Source of the DNA: Amaurobius ferox
Lineage: Eukaryota; Arthropoda; Arachnida; Araneae; Amaurobiidae
Length of the DNA stretch: 64,000 nucleotides
Reading direction: 5' to 3'
Assembly (NCBI GenBank): GCA_951213105.1
Contig: OX578145.1
Location: forward strand, 6,127,191-6,191,190
Shown here: one piece after another, positions 1-11,179 of the stretch
How the letters are laid out: each line of letters starts with the position of its first letter
Numbering within the stretch: the stretch's first letter is position 1
Translations under genes and position numbers: made by a program
The notes under the pieces: generated by a model
The model's input: only the letters and a program-made list of their open reading frames with translations
The model's database searches: none
What the model was told of the DNA's origin: nothing

Positions 1-1501
1 AATATGTAAAAATCAAAAGAAGCTTTCGCTGGAAGTCCGTTCTTCGATAAATACGTATGTTTTTTAGTTTCCAATTAAGTTCTTTTTGTTATGATCTGTA
101 CAGCTTTACATATTTTGGACTTATTAATCTTACAGATTAGTTATATTTATGATCGCCCCTTTATAATCCAAATCATCGTCGACGTCTAATACACATTCAA
201 TTTAAAAGTCACGCTGATCATTGTACGTTTGAAGCTTGCGTAGAGTTGGGCATTACAGACCAGTATTGAGATCTATATATTCTTAACGACGACATTCTGA
301 AATTTCTAGAAATCCCTCAGATGCGCATTTTTTATCGTCCATCCTAGTCCATTAATATCCTTCCTAGTAATCAATGTTCGCTAGATTGAAAATTGAAAAA
401 TATGACTGTAGTGTGTTCCAAATGGATACTTGATTGTTGGTCAGGCAAGTATGTCAATATAGGTAGTCATTACAGATCAGATTCGAAACAATGTTATGAC
501 TCATTGCTAAAATGCTACTCATTGCTATTGTATACCGATCATCGTTGTCATTTCTAGAGTTTCTTGCAATATAGTGTGCAAGTAACCTATTGAAGGTTTT
601 AACTATATTTTTGATAAGTTACCATGATGGCTAAAGTTCTGAAAAATGTTTTCAAGAAGCCTTTAAACAACAAGCTTGAAGGTCAAAACTTTACCTTTAG
701 ACTGACTGTAACACAGTCGGTGTAAACCTGCTGTCCTATGAGAACAGAACTTATATAATTTCCTTGTAAATGGATCTCTTTGGTTAGACAATGTGTTTGT
801 TGATTTTGTAAGCCTATTGTTTGATACATAGGACAATGGATACGAAAACATATACGTTAAGTAAGAGTTAGTCTTAAAGTAAAACCACCAGTGAACCGTT
901 AGGAAGTTTATACCCATGAATCGCTGCTAGTTCTTGATCGTTCTTATAAATTGGCTCTTCATTTGGTACACAAATACCACAATTAGTAACATCTGTATTT
1001 ATGATAATTGCTTTGTAGTTTATTAAATGAGTGAAGAACGTGGAGAAAGTAGGTGTATCAGTCTGAAGAGGCTGATACGCGTACCTTATCACCGTGTCAT
1101 ATTGACACGAAGATATCTTTGCTACACACTCAAAGTTATTACTGGACAGACATTTATTACTGGACAGACATTCTCTCAGAGGTAACATACATAAATTTTC
1201 CATTTTTGCGTTGGTCGCAATTGTTTTCGTACATCAATCAGAAGCTTTTTTATATGAATTTTATTTAACATAATAAGTAAAAGTTTCCACCACGACTGCT
1301 TCACTTTCTGTCATGAAGAAACAAACGACTTTAAAAACATGCCTAGTGTTCATCCCCTTGGGCTGTTTTTCTAATCGTTTTGTTTCATGAAACAAAAATA
1401 ACCTGGTTTTTAAAATGTTAATGTTTTCGGCTGGAAATGTTCCGAAGTATCCTAGGTTGGAGAAAGCTAATCCTAAATTATTTTTCCTGATTTCCTCCCA
1501 G
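1..1501 (+). other. Intron or upstream flank of the Fstl5-like gene, no exon seen
   Basis: AT-rich sequence before the first recognised exon. I read all frames and found no stretch resembling the follistatin, EF-hand, Ig or propeller parts expected upstream in this family, and no repeat boundary. It ends in a pyrimidine-rich tract and an AG acceptor at 1500-1501, so it is most simply intron sequence of the gene that continues at 1502. Confidence 0.55.
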
Positions 1502-1682
1502 GTGAGCGGCCTCTTCATTCCCTCTGCTCAGGACTTGGGCCACGGCTGGAAGTACGGGTACGTGGTGCACACCAACCAACGAGGCATGTACAAGTTGGAT
1601 CTTCAAGCCATGAAGTACCTCAAGACGGTGGACCTCACGCCCTATAACTGTGCACCCAGGTCTGCCGACTTCGCATCTTTCG
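1502..1682 (+). CDS. Fstl5: Fstl4/5-type follistatin-related protein, internal coding exon (propeller region)
   Basis: This 181-nt exon encodes 60 residues plus one base, starting VSGLFIPSAQDLGHGWKYGY and continuing with a YKLDL segment and a YNCAPRSADFASF end. The pattern matches the C-terminal seven-bladed-propeller-like region of vertebrate FSTL4/FSTL5, secreted or extracellular-matrix glycoproteins with N-terminal follistatin, EF-hand and Ig modules. The acceptor (AG at 1500-1501) follows a pyrimidine run. The donor is GTGAGT at 1683-1688. The exon starts in phase 0 and ends in phase 1, so the last G joins the next exon to make a Gly codon. GC content is clearly higher than in the flanking introns, as expected for real coding sequence. 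The Ig and follistatin parts are outside the window. The Fstl4 versus Fstl5 assignment is uncertain because arthropods usually carry a single relative. Confidence 0.85.
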
Positions 1683-3013
1683 GTGAGTTGTGTCTGCCTC
1701 ACAACGAACCATTTTATATCGCCTCAACACGTCGCCTTCCTCGTCTCTTTCGAATTACTTTATTATACGGATGAGTCTATTTATGTTTCTGGATTACATA
1801 CCTGTACTTATCTCTCTCACCAAAGTGACTCAACTCAAACTTAACTTCTTTGATAGTCAGACCTTTCGGTCACAGGAGTGGACTGAGTCCATCCAATTCA
1901 ATTTATTGTGCACTTCACAAAAATAACAGCCGTTTAAAGCAATGGATGACATGGGCAGTCATTATTATTACACACGCCCAGAATACACCACACATATACA
2001 AGATACAACCATTAACTGTCCTGGTGATCACTCTTAAAGGGAGACGATTCCAAAGCTTTTCTGCTGACCACTGGCCTTCTTTTATCTCTCCTCGCATTGC
2101 GGCCAAACCCCGAATACTAGACCTTTCCTACTCATCTTTGTATTCACTGGGTTTTCCTTCCCCTCCTTTACTCGAATCTTTCATCATTCCATGAACGCTC
2201 TACTCAAACAGCCATTCGCCAAAAAGTCCCATTTCCTTCCCAACACTCACTCAAGACCCGATCACTGAACTCTCCCGATCCGAAACTTATTTCTACTCTA
2301 CCGTAGGAACGCAAACAATGCTGATTGGGTCGGTGATTCGTCTAACAACCGAACCCGTTAGGATCGCTCGTTTAAAGAAACATAAACAATAATGCAAAGG
2401 GAGGAAAATAATAATCGAAAGGTTATTCACAAAGTTCGTCAAAGATCCTGCCTGGAGGAGCGGAGTTGTGTGAGAGAAGTTTGTATTCTCCTGTGATGTC
2501 GACGCATGTTCGATGTAATAGCATCCTCCAAAACGTTCGGTCAGGATTTTATTCCGTCTAGCACTTTTCGGACTGGGTAAAATCCTACAAATTTTCTTTT
2601 TCATCTTGGGTTTTCCAATAGATCGAATTTGAAAATTCAAGTTGCGCGTTCGTCCGTTCGACGTAGCGGACTATTTAAGATATTTTTTTCACTCAAAAAT
2701 AATTTGAGGTGCAAAAATATAATGGATATCGCCACCGTTCAATTGGATCGCTTTGGTAATGTCCAAATATTAACTCGGCGACACTATCGTGAACGGATAA
2801 AATTTGGGGGATGTTCTGAGACGCCAAACTCCAATGCGCGTCTAGAGAAGGCATGTTTTCCTACAAATCTTCCATCTCCAGAAACGCACGATGTTGAGAT
2901 GGATTTAAACGAGTATTAATAAAGACTACCATTATACTCTCAGTATTGACTTTTATCAATAGTTGATAATACAGAATGGTCATCATTAAAGTAGAGGTAT
3001 TTAGAGCTCGATA

Positions 3014-3855
3014 GTGAGAAAACTGTAGGGCCAAACTCAACCAAATTGGCAGTTAATACTATTTAGACCATGGGGTTTTTGATTTTTAAAGAAAAAAAAA
3101 TAGTTCGGATTTTTGCCACCGGCGCTGTAAGATTCATTTTTGGAGTATAATAGGCATAGGAAGTACAGAAAGTTAACATTTTACATTCATTTTGAAAAGG
3201 ACATCCCATTTACATTTTATACGTATTTAGTACATTTTATACTTACATTTGCATCTTATATACATACGTATAATATTAATTTTTATATTGGCATCATTTA
3301 CATGTGTGATTCAATATGTTTTCCTTGCATATGTTCCAAAAAGTGTATTCTCCGAACAGCATTCTCTACTGCAGAAAGCGGCAGATCTCCACTGATTTGC
3401 TTGGCGTTCAATGTTATTCGGTCCTTCAAAGTGGCTACATGGTCCACATTTCTTCGGTATGCCGAGCGCTGTACAAGACAACCAAAAGTCACGTGGGGTC
3501 AGATCAGGCGAACGGGTTGGACACTTCATAGGAAATGCTCGACTCATTATTTGGTTGTTGGTAAAACGGAGGTCTTCTTGTACGCGCAATCCAATAGGAG
3601 GGAGTGCTCCATCCTGCATAAACATCGGAGACATGATTGCTGAAAGGTTTGATAAAATGTAAGTGCAAATATGAATGTAAAATGGGATGTGAATATCAAA
3701 ATGCATGTAAAATGTTAACTTTCTGTATTTCCTATGCCCATTTTGGCCGCAGTGACAAAAATCCGAACTATTTTTGTCTTTTAAAAATCAAAACCCCATG
3801 GTCTAAATAGTATTTGCTGCCAATTTGGTTGAGTTTGGTCCAACAGTTTTCTCAC
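3014..3855 (-). mobile_element. Tc1/mariner-superfamily element, internally deleted, long inverted repeats
   Basis: The ends are inverted repeats. The sequence beginning GTGAGAAAACTGT at 3014 is the reverse complement of the sequence ending at 3855, and the match continues for about 200 bp inward (to about 3210 and from about 3660). TA dinucleotides flank both ends (3012-3013 and 3856-3857), the classic target duplication of this superfamily. The minus-strand interior encodes a broken transposase C-terminus. Total length is 842 bp, far too short for an autonomous copy (about 1.3 kb or more), so this is a dead internal-deletion derivative sitting in a host intron. Confidence 0.8.
3300..3640 (-). 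pseudogene. Transposase C-terminal fragment (DDE, mariner-like), frameshifted
   Basis: Read on the minus strand, one frame has MFMQDGALPPIGLRVQEDL followed by CPTRSPDLTPRDFWL. The first part is the QDGAPPH-type block containing the second catalytic Asp, and the second is the W/TRSPDLTPxDFfLWG block that precedes the third catalytic position. The product then switches frame and continues as RRNVDHVATLKDRI and LSAVENAVRRIHFLEHMQGK, a normal C-terminal tail for this transposase group. The frame change is near 3485-3500. The N-terminal helix-turn-helix and first catalytic Asp are absent. No functional protein can be made. Confidence 0.7.
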
Positions 3856-5420
3856 TAATTAGCAACATCGTGTTTCATCTATCATTAGCTACAAATATCA
3901 TGCTTACTCGGGAGTCTTAGAGGCGTCTGTGAACCGGATAAAAATTGGATTCGATTTTAGAAATGTGAGCTGTCGTAAAGATACTGTCGCACAGCTTCTT
4001 GTAGGGTGAATAAAGTGTGCTCCAGTTTATTTTTATGTTTACTCCAAACTTTGTTACTTTTCATGTTGGGAAAAGCATGCGAGAGAATATCCCAAATTTT
4101 CCCAAAACTAATATTCAATGTATCGCATTTTTACTTTAATCCCCTTTAAAGTACTTTCTTTCCGATGTTTGACACTTGTTTCAGAGCGAAACAATTGTTA
4201 AAGTTCAAGCGAACAATTGTCACGTTTAGTGGACTTTACTTTGACCTGGGAAATATTTGCAAATATTTTCTCTTTAAATTAGATCTTTGACCTGGGGAAC
4301 AGGAAGTCTCAGAAGATAAATGTGTAGAGTTGTGGGGACGACTCCAAACGACTGCCGTGTTATTTATCGCGGAAATCTGCTTGACTGCCATGTGCGCGGA
4401 AAGCTCTGCCAGGGCCAGGGCCCAATTCATCCACTAAGAAGCACGACCCTATTTGGGAACCCTACTTTGATTTCGTGAACATAGATAGTGAAAAGTTTTC
4501 AACATTAATTTCTCACACGCTCGCGCAAATTGCCGGAGTGGCTCGGGTCAACTGAAGTTTCTTATCAAACAACCATTTTTCTTACTAGTGTCTGCACAAA
4601 AGTGCATTACAGAATTTCTTTTTGGGGCATAGTCTATTTTTTATTTTATCCCTGACAGTAAATGTTTACTTCTGTAGTTAATTCAAACTTTAGCAATGAC
4701 ACTTTAATTGTGGATCGTTAACAGTTTGCTATTTAAAATTAAAAATGAACAATTGAAAGGAGGGCTCCGACAACCCAAATAATTCCTTGTTTGCCTTCAC
4801 AGACAAAATACTATTTAGAACATGGTTGACTGCTTCACACCAAAAATTAGTTTTGGGTGTCAAAATGACCAACATTTGGCAAAAGTTTAAATCCATGTTT
4901 CGACGAGATAAAACTGTTAAAACCATTCGAACAAAGGAGGTAAAATAATATTAAATATATTGTATTTTAGTTACTTAAAGAATACATGCGATTGCTGATA
5001 AAATTGTAATGGGTGTCACCATAAAATAACTTAAATAAAAAAGTGTGAATTGGGGACGTAATTTATAGGAAATCTTTTAAATTTCTTGAAGGGAACCCCA
5101 CATGCTCCCCTTGTCTTTTTGATAATGAGGCTCTGGTCATGGTGCATGAGGGAATCCTGGAGAATTCAAAATCTCGTCAATAACGCTACGACAATCCTCA
5201 AAACAACTTTACGATTTTTTTTTTTTTCAAAAAAGAAGAAGCTAAAATTATACCTAAGGACTAGAGGAAAAGGTCAGTTAGTGATACATTCCAGTATACT
5301 GCACATCTAGCGTCGCAATTCTCCATTATACTACTTTTTCGCGCTCTTTAAAATCTAAGCACTTTGAGAATTATGTAAAATCCCATCTAGTTAGCGTAAC
5401 TGGCATAAAATGTTACAGTC

Positions 5421-5498
5421 GTTTTGACGGAGCTTGCAGCTTCATGCCGTCTGGATTCAGTGTTCAGACGGCATGAAACTGCAAGCCCAGTCAAAAAC
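5421..5498. repeat. Hairpin, 33-bp near-perfect stem
   Basis: Arms 5421-5453 and 5465-5498 are reverse complements with only a few mismatches, leaving an 11-base loop. The inner part of the stem is CATGCCGTCTG / CAGACGGCATG. It lies in a host intron, about 290 bp before the next exon. It may be a tiny fold-back element or the source of a double-stranded transcript. Confidence 0.7.
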
Positions 5499-5790
5499 CA
5501 CGCTGATAAAAGGTGTGCCAGGTCTTGGAATCATAATTCCAAGCAGCAACCAACACGGGTAGACATATTTCACTCTTGTTGTTCGGTGCACCGAATATCA
5601 GTTGTTACGCTTGATACCATGATTGTAAGTCTTGGAACGTCCATTATCGGCGAATTTATTACTGTAAGCCTAGCCTTGCAGCCTTGTGAAATTTGAGCTC
5701 AATCTCTAACTCTCCTTCCTTTTCTGTTTGTACTATACATGCAAAAGGTCAAACTCAAAAAGAAAAAAAAAATGTTTTTTTTTCTTTCAG

Positions 5791-5997
5791 GAGGTCTGGT
5801 GATTCTGGAATGCCTCGAGCCCGTAACCCATCGACCCACTGGACAGATCGTCCTGGACTACTTGACGGATACGGTACTGGTCCACAGTACGACGCTGTTC
5901 GGCCAACCCCGCGTCTCCCCGGATTCGAGGCGCGCAGTAACCCTCAAGGCAGACGAGCGCAGCGTCGTCATCGTAGCACAGGAGATCACAGAAAAAG
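5791..5997 (+). CDS. Fstl5: Fstl4/5-type follistatin-related protein, internal coding exon
   Basis: This 207-nt exon completes the Gly codon begun at 1682 and encodes GGLVILECLEPV, then GQIVLDYLTDTVLVHSTTLF, QPRVSPDSRRAV and VVIVAQEITEKG. The order of features (an xxLLVDxxTDxV strand, a PxxSPDxR turn, then an HVQEIT-like strand) corresponds block for block to the second half of the FSTL4/5 propeller region. It starts in phase 1 and ends in phase 1, with a GTACAA donor at 5998. The upstream branch and pyrimidine region is unusually A-rich followed by T-rich. Coding GC content contrasts with the AT-rich introns. No in-frame stop or frameshift is present, so the exon appears functional. Confidence 0.87.
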
Positions 5998-8702
5998 GTA
6001 CAAAGGGCAGGTTTACCGATAGGGCTTAAGAAACTTAAGGTCTCTTATAGGTCTTAAGGCCCTCATTTCTGAAAGAGATGCCATCATTTTTAATTAGGGA
6101 AAAAAGTAAAGAAGAGTAAAAGGATCTGAAACTTAAATAATATTTAATTACTTGTAGAGGTGGAGGTGGCAACACCAGAAGGCCTTTTCATGAGGCTGAA
6201 AACCAAATATAATAACTTGGGTGATGACACCTATTGACTGTGTGCGTGCAAAGTGCTACAAATTGACCCAAATCAAAAAATATTTAGGCCCGAGGAAATC
6301 GGACTGTCATATATGGGAATAGCCTATTTGTGTATAATTTAAATGAGGCTGACCTATAAATGAGATTTCAGGCGATGTATTAAAAATAGGTTGAATTTAG
6401 CTACTTCACCCGCTCAATAAAGGAAAAAAATATCAGAAATATATCCTCCCAAAAACTTTGACACCTGTGATAACAAATTCTTTTCTTTTTCACCAGACTG
6501 GGTGGCTGTCCTAGACTAGGGGGCAACTTTAGGCGCAGTTTGGAACAGCCACCACTAGACGGCGCTAGAATGTCAAAAGCGATTTCCATATTACAGCTGT
6601 CCTACACTTTTGCCTTTTTATCACTTTAGAACAAAGTTGAAAAGCGTTTATAACTTTGTCCATTCTGTCTGTCTGCATATCTGTCCGTTAGCACGATAAT
6701 TGCCGTAAAAATGACTTTATCAAAATGAAATTTTAGTATGTTGTTCAGACGGTCTATGGGACCTATGGGAATATAAATGAATAATATCGCCCAATTAGTT
6801 TTGGATGGAACCCGGGTTGAAAAAATGAAATACATTGAACCCTATGGGACCTCATTTCTCAAACATTTTTTAAGCAAATTTAAAATTCACATATTGCTTC
6901 GAAATTTTTAGAAAATATTTAAATTATCCCATAAAATATATAAAAAATTCAGTAAAATATGTTGGGTAGTTTTTAATTAAAAATTATTTAATATAGGGAG
7001 AAAAACAAATTCAATTAAATTCTGACTTTTGGGATCTATCAGAAAGAAGAAAGAGATATGTTATATAATAAATATCTTTCCAAGAGTTTAATTATTTTGT
7101 ATATGAAAGAGGCGTCACATTTTAAAATAAATTTGGTAGATAACAATTTTTCAAATTTTTTTAAAATTTTATATAACTCTTCATGATATACTTATTTGAT
7201 GGCATTTTTAATGCACTTTCCTACGTCCTAGAGAGTTAAAATTTGGTACACAGCTTAAATTTGTAGAACATTTTATTCTACAAAAATTTGGTGGATCTTT
7301 AAATATAGATCCTACATTTTTTTCGAAATGGCCTGCAAATAATCTCCGTTCACTTCTATGAATCATTGCTGTAAGATTGTTAAAATTTCTGATGTAGGCA
7401 GCACATGACTTTCCCTGCAGACTCATATTCAAGTTCTCTTTATTTCTTCAAAAATAATTTGAGTTTATCTGCACAAAATAACAGCCATAAGTATTTTAAA
7501 TGACATTGAATTTGCACGTTAAACTTAAATTTGGTTCTCAGTTGATAGCTGAACTTATTGTCAAAGGTAGGTGTAGCGAAAACACTGCCCCTCCTAAAAT
7601 TTCGAATGAAATTTTGAAAAAATCATCAAAAAATCAAAACCACTAATAAAGTTACGCAAATAGACATTTCTTATGTAATTTTTCATTAGAAAACGATTGA
7701 CATAAATTTTAGAACGCTAACATGAACTGTTCTTGAGATATTGTACATTTTTCAAAAAAATTATCAAAAAGTCATATAAAATAAAAAAAAATATTTCTTA
7801 TTGAGAAACATGTTCACTTTTCATATGTAATACCATGTGATAAATTAGGTGACATCATTCTCGTGGATCTAGCTCGTTCTATTCACGGAAAAAGATACTT
7901 TAAGTAATACTTTTGTATTTGAACGCCAATAGTCATTTATCTGCTGTAAGAATAACTTATTTCTTAGTGCATAACGCTTGGCGAGATTTTGGCGACGAAT
8001 TTGGCGGAATGTCGCCAACTTGGCGACTTTTTGAAATGTTGCCAAATTAACAAAAATCTCGCCAAATGGATAAAAATGACGCTAAATCAATGAAAATGAC
8101 GACTCATTGTCGAAAATTCAATATCTTGGAAAGAATATTAGTATTTACTATAAGAAAAACCTATTTTTTTTACTGTAAAAGTAGTAAATTCATTACATTA
8201 TATAAGGAAAGTCATGTGTTGCCCACATCAGATTTTTTTATTTTGAAGTGGGTTATGTGATCGCATCGTATAAAGGATGTAATTATTAATTTAATTTTTA
8301 TTTAAAAAACTACTGAATATATTTTGTTGATTTTTTTTTATATATTTTATGGGATCATTTGAATATTTCCTTAAACTTAAAGCAATTTGTGAATTTTAAA
8401 TTCGCTTAAAAAATGTTTGAAAAATGAGGTCCCATAGAGTTCAATGTATTTCATTTTTTCAACCCGGGTTCCATCCAAAACTAATTGGGTAGTATCATTC
8501 ATTTATATTCCCATAAGTCCCACAGACCGTCTGAACAACCTACTAAAATTCCATTTTGATAAAGTCATTTTTACGGCAGTTATCGTGCTAACGGACAGAC
8601 AGATAGAATGAACCAAGTCATAAACACTTTTCAACTATGCTGTAAAGTGTTAAAAAAATGAGTTAGTTACTCAAATGAAATTAAAAACGTTTCCATTTCC
8701 AG
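5998..8702 (+). other. Intron 2 of the visible Fstl5-like gene
   Basis: A 2.7 kb phase-1 intron. Most of it (about 6620-8650) is a repeat element with large inverted arms, so nearly the whole intron is mobile-element sequence. The element ends only about 50 bp before the acceptor AG at 8701-8702. The remaining 6000-6600 stretch has no recognisable content. Confidence 0.75.
6620..8650. mobile_element. Unclassified 2 kb element with about 380-bp terminal inverted repeats
   Basis: Left arm 6620-7000 and right arm 8280-8650 are diverged reverse complements of each other. Both carry the landmarks CATTCTGTCTGTCTG (or its complement), CCGTAAAAATGACTTTATC, GACGGTCTATGGGAC and AACCCGGGTTGAAAAAATG. 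The same arm sequence occurs twice more at 17850-18250 and 18600-18870, so it is a multicopy family. No transposase is readable between the arms. The interior includes a segment (about 7850-8050) that has a diverged inverted relative at about 26700-26890. Target duplications were not resolved. The superfamily is unknown to me. Confidence 0.6.
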
Positions 8703-9061
8703 GTCTTCGCTTCTTGTTCGACGTGAAGACCACCCTGCAGATCAGCGATGTCGCTTTCTTCCCCTCCAGGACGACCCACAGCTATGACCTCTACGCCACA
8801 TCGTCTTCAAAAGAGGACATCTTGTTCGTGGACCTTTCGAACGGCAAGGTGGAGATGATCACGGGCGTGGGCCGGCCCGCGGTCCACGCGCTCTGGGGCA
8901 ACGCCAATCGACCCATCGCCAGCTCTGGCGTCTTCGGGCACTACCTGGCCACGACGGCGGAGGGTGCTCTGTTCGTGGTGAACGGAAAGACCCGGACTGT
9001 CAACTGCGAGATCGGATCCATCGTCCATCCGCGGATGATGGTCTGGGTGAGGGCACCCTGA
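8703..9061 (+). CDS. Fstl5: Fstl4/5-type follistatin-related protein, probable terminal coding exon
   Basis: Joined to 5997, this exon encodes GLRFLFDVKTTLQISDVAFF, then YDLYATSSSKEDILFVDLSN, GKVEMITGVG, SSGVFGHYLATTAEGALFVV and IVHPRMMVWVRAP, followed by TGA at 9059-9061. The blocks LQISDVAF, a D-LF-ELS-GKV strand, SG-FGQYL and a terminal xxVWV tripeptide region correspond to the known C-terminus of FSTL4/5, which also ends a few residues after that Val-Trp-Val. I therefore take 9061 as the true end. A caveat is that GGTGAGGG overlaps the last codons and could act as a donor to a further exon. Together the three exons give about 248 residues of propeller with no frame damage. Confidence 0.88.
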
Positions 9062-9240
9062 GAAACTTGGCAGTCCTCGTAGCGTTTGCGTCCATCTTCA
9101 CTTTGCTCTTTCTTGATGACTTGAGGCACTATGATTTAAAAGGGACACATGAGAGCTGCAGACAAGAAGGGGTGGGATTATCTTATTAAGCTTCCCGGCC
9201 ACACCTTTGGTTCGCAATTCCCCATAATTTGTTACGGGTG

Positions 9241-9246
9241 AATAAA
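9241..9246 (+). promoter_or_regulatory. Candidate polyadenylation signal AATAAA for the Fstl5-like gene
   Basis: The first canonical AATAAA after the stop codon at 9061 lies 180 nt downstream, a normal 3' UTR length. Whether it is used cannot be told from sequence. Confidence 0.45.
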
Positions 9247-9261
9247 TGAATCGAATGCCAT

Positions 9262-10554
9262 GGGGATGCGGTGCCGTGCATACTCTCAATTCAAAACTCC
9301 GCTCGCCGCATCCTTTCCCACTTGACAAGTGCATGAAACGACCTTTACAACGTCTGAATTGGATTAAAACCCTGCGAGCGAGTACTCTGAGAGCAAGCAG
9401 TTACCCTGAGAGCAAGCGGCTGGGAAAATGCTGTTTCTCATTCCTGAATGTTTTACGATTTGAATAGGGTGTTTGAGTACCCGACCGAAGTTTCTGTGAC
9501 AAAAAATTCTTTTTAATGAATAAGGTCAAAGTTTTCCCTTCCTGTGTGCATCCATTTAACATTTTTTTGTAAATTTCTTCTACTTTTGACACCGGAATAT
9601 CTCGCTTTCTTATCTGAGCACTGGGTTTTTCAGAAAAAACTCATTTTTATAGCACTCGTTAGCCTACTCCAAAGAAATGTTACTTTTAAAATATCTCCAA
9701 GAAGATTTGACAAAACATCCGGTTCTCAAGGCATTTTTTTCTAGCAAGCTACGACACCATTTCGGTCCAATCATCCACTTTGCGACTTAAGCCGTTTCAA
9801 TAGGTCTAATAGGTCTAATAGAGAAGGAAAGGGATTTCCGATACCTTAGAGAATTCAATCTTATTGAATTGCCAGTCATTCATAAAATTAAGTTTACCGG
9901 AGCGAGTTCTTTATTTTCGAAAATAATGAACATAAAAGTGCGTCAAATGTATCTATAGGTAGCCAATTATACAATACACGAGAGATGTTGAGCGGTTGAT
10001 TAGAACGCGAGATATTAAAAACAAATCGTTTTACTAAGATCATCTGTTGCGGCTGAAAATGTTTTGGACGACGAGCTGAACCTTCAGAGCACTGGATCTC
10101 GAATAAAAAAAAAAATAGAACCGTACCCTGAAACGATGCTGCCCACTCAAAAATATCGGTCAAAATACACAAAAAGGGAGTTTACTATCACTAGAATGAC
10201 ACCTTTAAATAAATCAATTTACAGTGACGCACTTAGAAAGGTAACTCTCTATGAATGTGTTATTTTATTCATTTATATAAGAATTGCGCAGAATGATGGA
10301 TCTATTTTATTTTACATCCAAAAAACCGTTTTAAATAGGTAAAGACGCACCATGAGGTAAAGGGTGCCATTCATTTTACGCTTCCAACTTAAATGACTCC
10401 TGCTTAAATGAGTCAACTTAAGGTCAACTCAGGTCAACAGGTGAGTCAACTGACCAGCTTAAAACAATCTTTTCAGGGTACAATAAAATAGATTCCATGC
10501 AATTCTCATATAAAAGAGTCAAATAATTCATTCATAGAGTTATCTTATTCTATC
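9262..10554. other. Intergenic stretch with no recognised gene
   Basis: I see only short chance open frames. One segment, about 10130-10240, is a diverged inverted relative of 11075-11180, so the region between them is bracketed by an older fold-back. 9780-9870 and 10380-10460 contain short internal direct repeats. Confidence 0.5.
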
Positions 10555-11074
10555 TATAAGGTAGGATCAAAATTTCGGACACTGTGCTGATATCTTCAAC
10601 CTTGATTGGAGGAGAGGGGAACTATTTTACCGTGGCGTAGAGGCACATGTGACGCGAGATGTGAAAAGGAAGAAGCAGGTCCGCAGTGCAGGGTTTTTCC
10701 ACAAAATGCGTGTCAGTGAACTGGAAGTGTTCGCGTTCGTCAAAAACGGAAATGGCGTTTAAAGAACAACGTGCGAATATCAAATTCTGCCAGCGCACCT
10801 GCTGCAGCAGGTGCAATGTTTCTACCGGCGATTTTCCCAAGCGCTGGCAGAATTCGATATTCGCACGTTGTTTTTCAAACGCCATTTACGCTTTCGACGA
10901 ATGCAAACGACTACAGTTCACTGACACGCATTTTCTGGAAAAACATCTGCTTTTTTCTTTTCACATCTCCTGTCACATGTACCTCTACGCCACGGTAAAA
11001 TAGTTCCCGTCTTCTCCCATCAGGGTTGGAGATATCAGCGCAGTCTCCGAACTTTTTGATCCTACCTTGTATAT
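10555..11074. mobile_element. Fold-back MITE, whole-length palindrome
   Basis: The element begins AAGGTAGGATCAAAA near 10558 and ends with its complement near 11069. Its two halves stay complementary over about 220 bp each, including shared blocks such as CGTGGCGTAGAGG, GTGCGAATATC and CTGCCAGCGC. The centre is the exact 20-bp palindrome GCACCTGCTGCAGCAGGTGC at 10795-10814. TA repeats flank both ends. Open frames on either strand here simply mirror one another and are not genes. Confidence 0.75.
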
Positions 11075-11179
11075 GTGTCACTGGAAATTGACCTGCTTAA
11101 AAGTGTCATTCTAGCAGCCGTAAACCCATTTTTTGCCGTGTTTTGACCCTTTTTTTGAGTGTGTGGATGCGCATAAAAC

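Larger units (their letters stand above)
1683..5790 (+). other. Intron 1 of the visible Fstl5-like gene
   Basis: A 4.1 kb phase-1 intron from the GTGAGT donor at 1683 to a long pyrimidine tract with the TTTCTTTCAG acceptor at 5781-5790. It carries an inserted Tc1/mariner-like element (3014-3855) and a perfect-looking hairpin (5421-5498). I could not assign the rest, including 1700-3000 and 3900-5400. Short open frames there (for example 2629-2919) have no family resemblance and no exon-like borders. Confidence 0.75.

Noticed and set aside
10622..11003. Mirror-image open frames on both strands
   Set aside because: They are the two halves of a palindromic MITE and encode nearly the same peptide from each arm.
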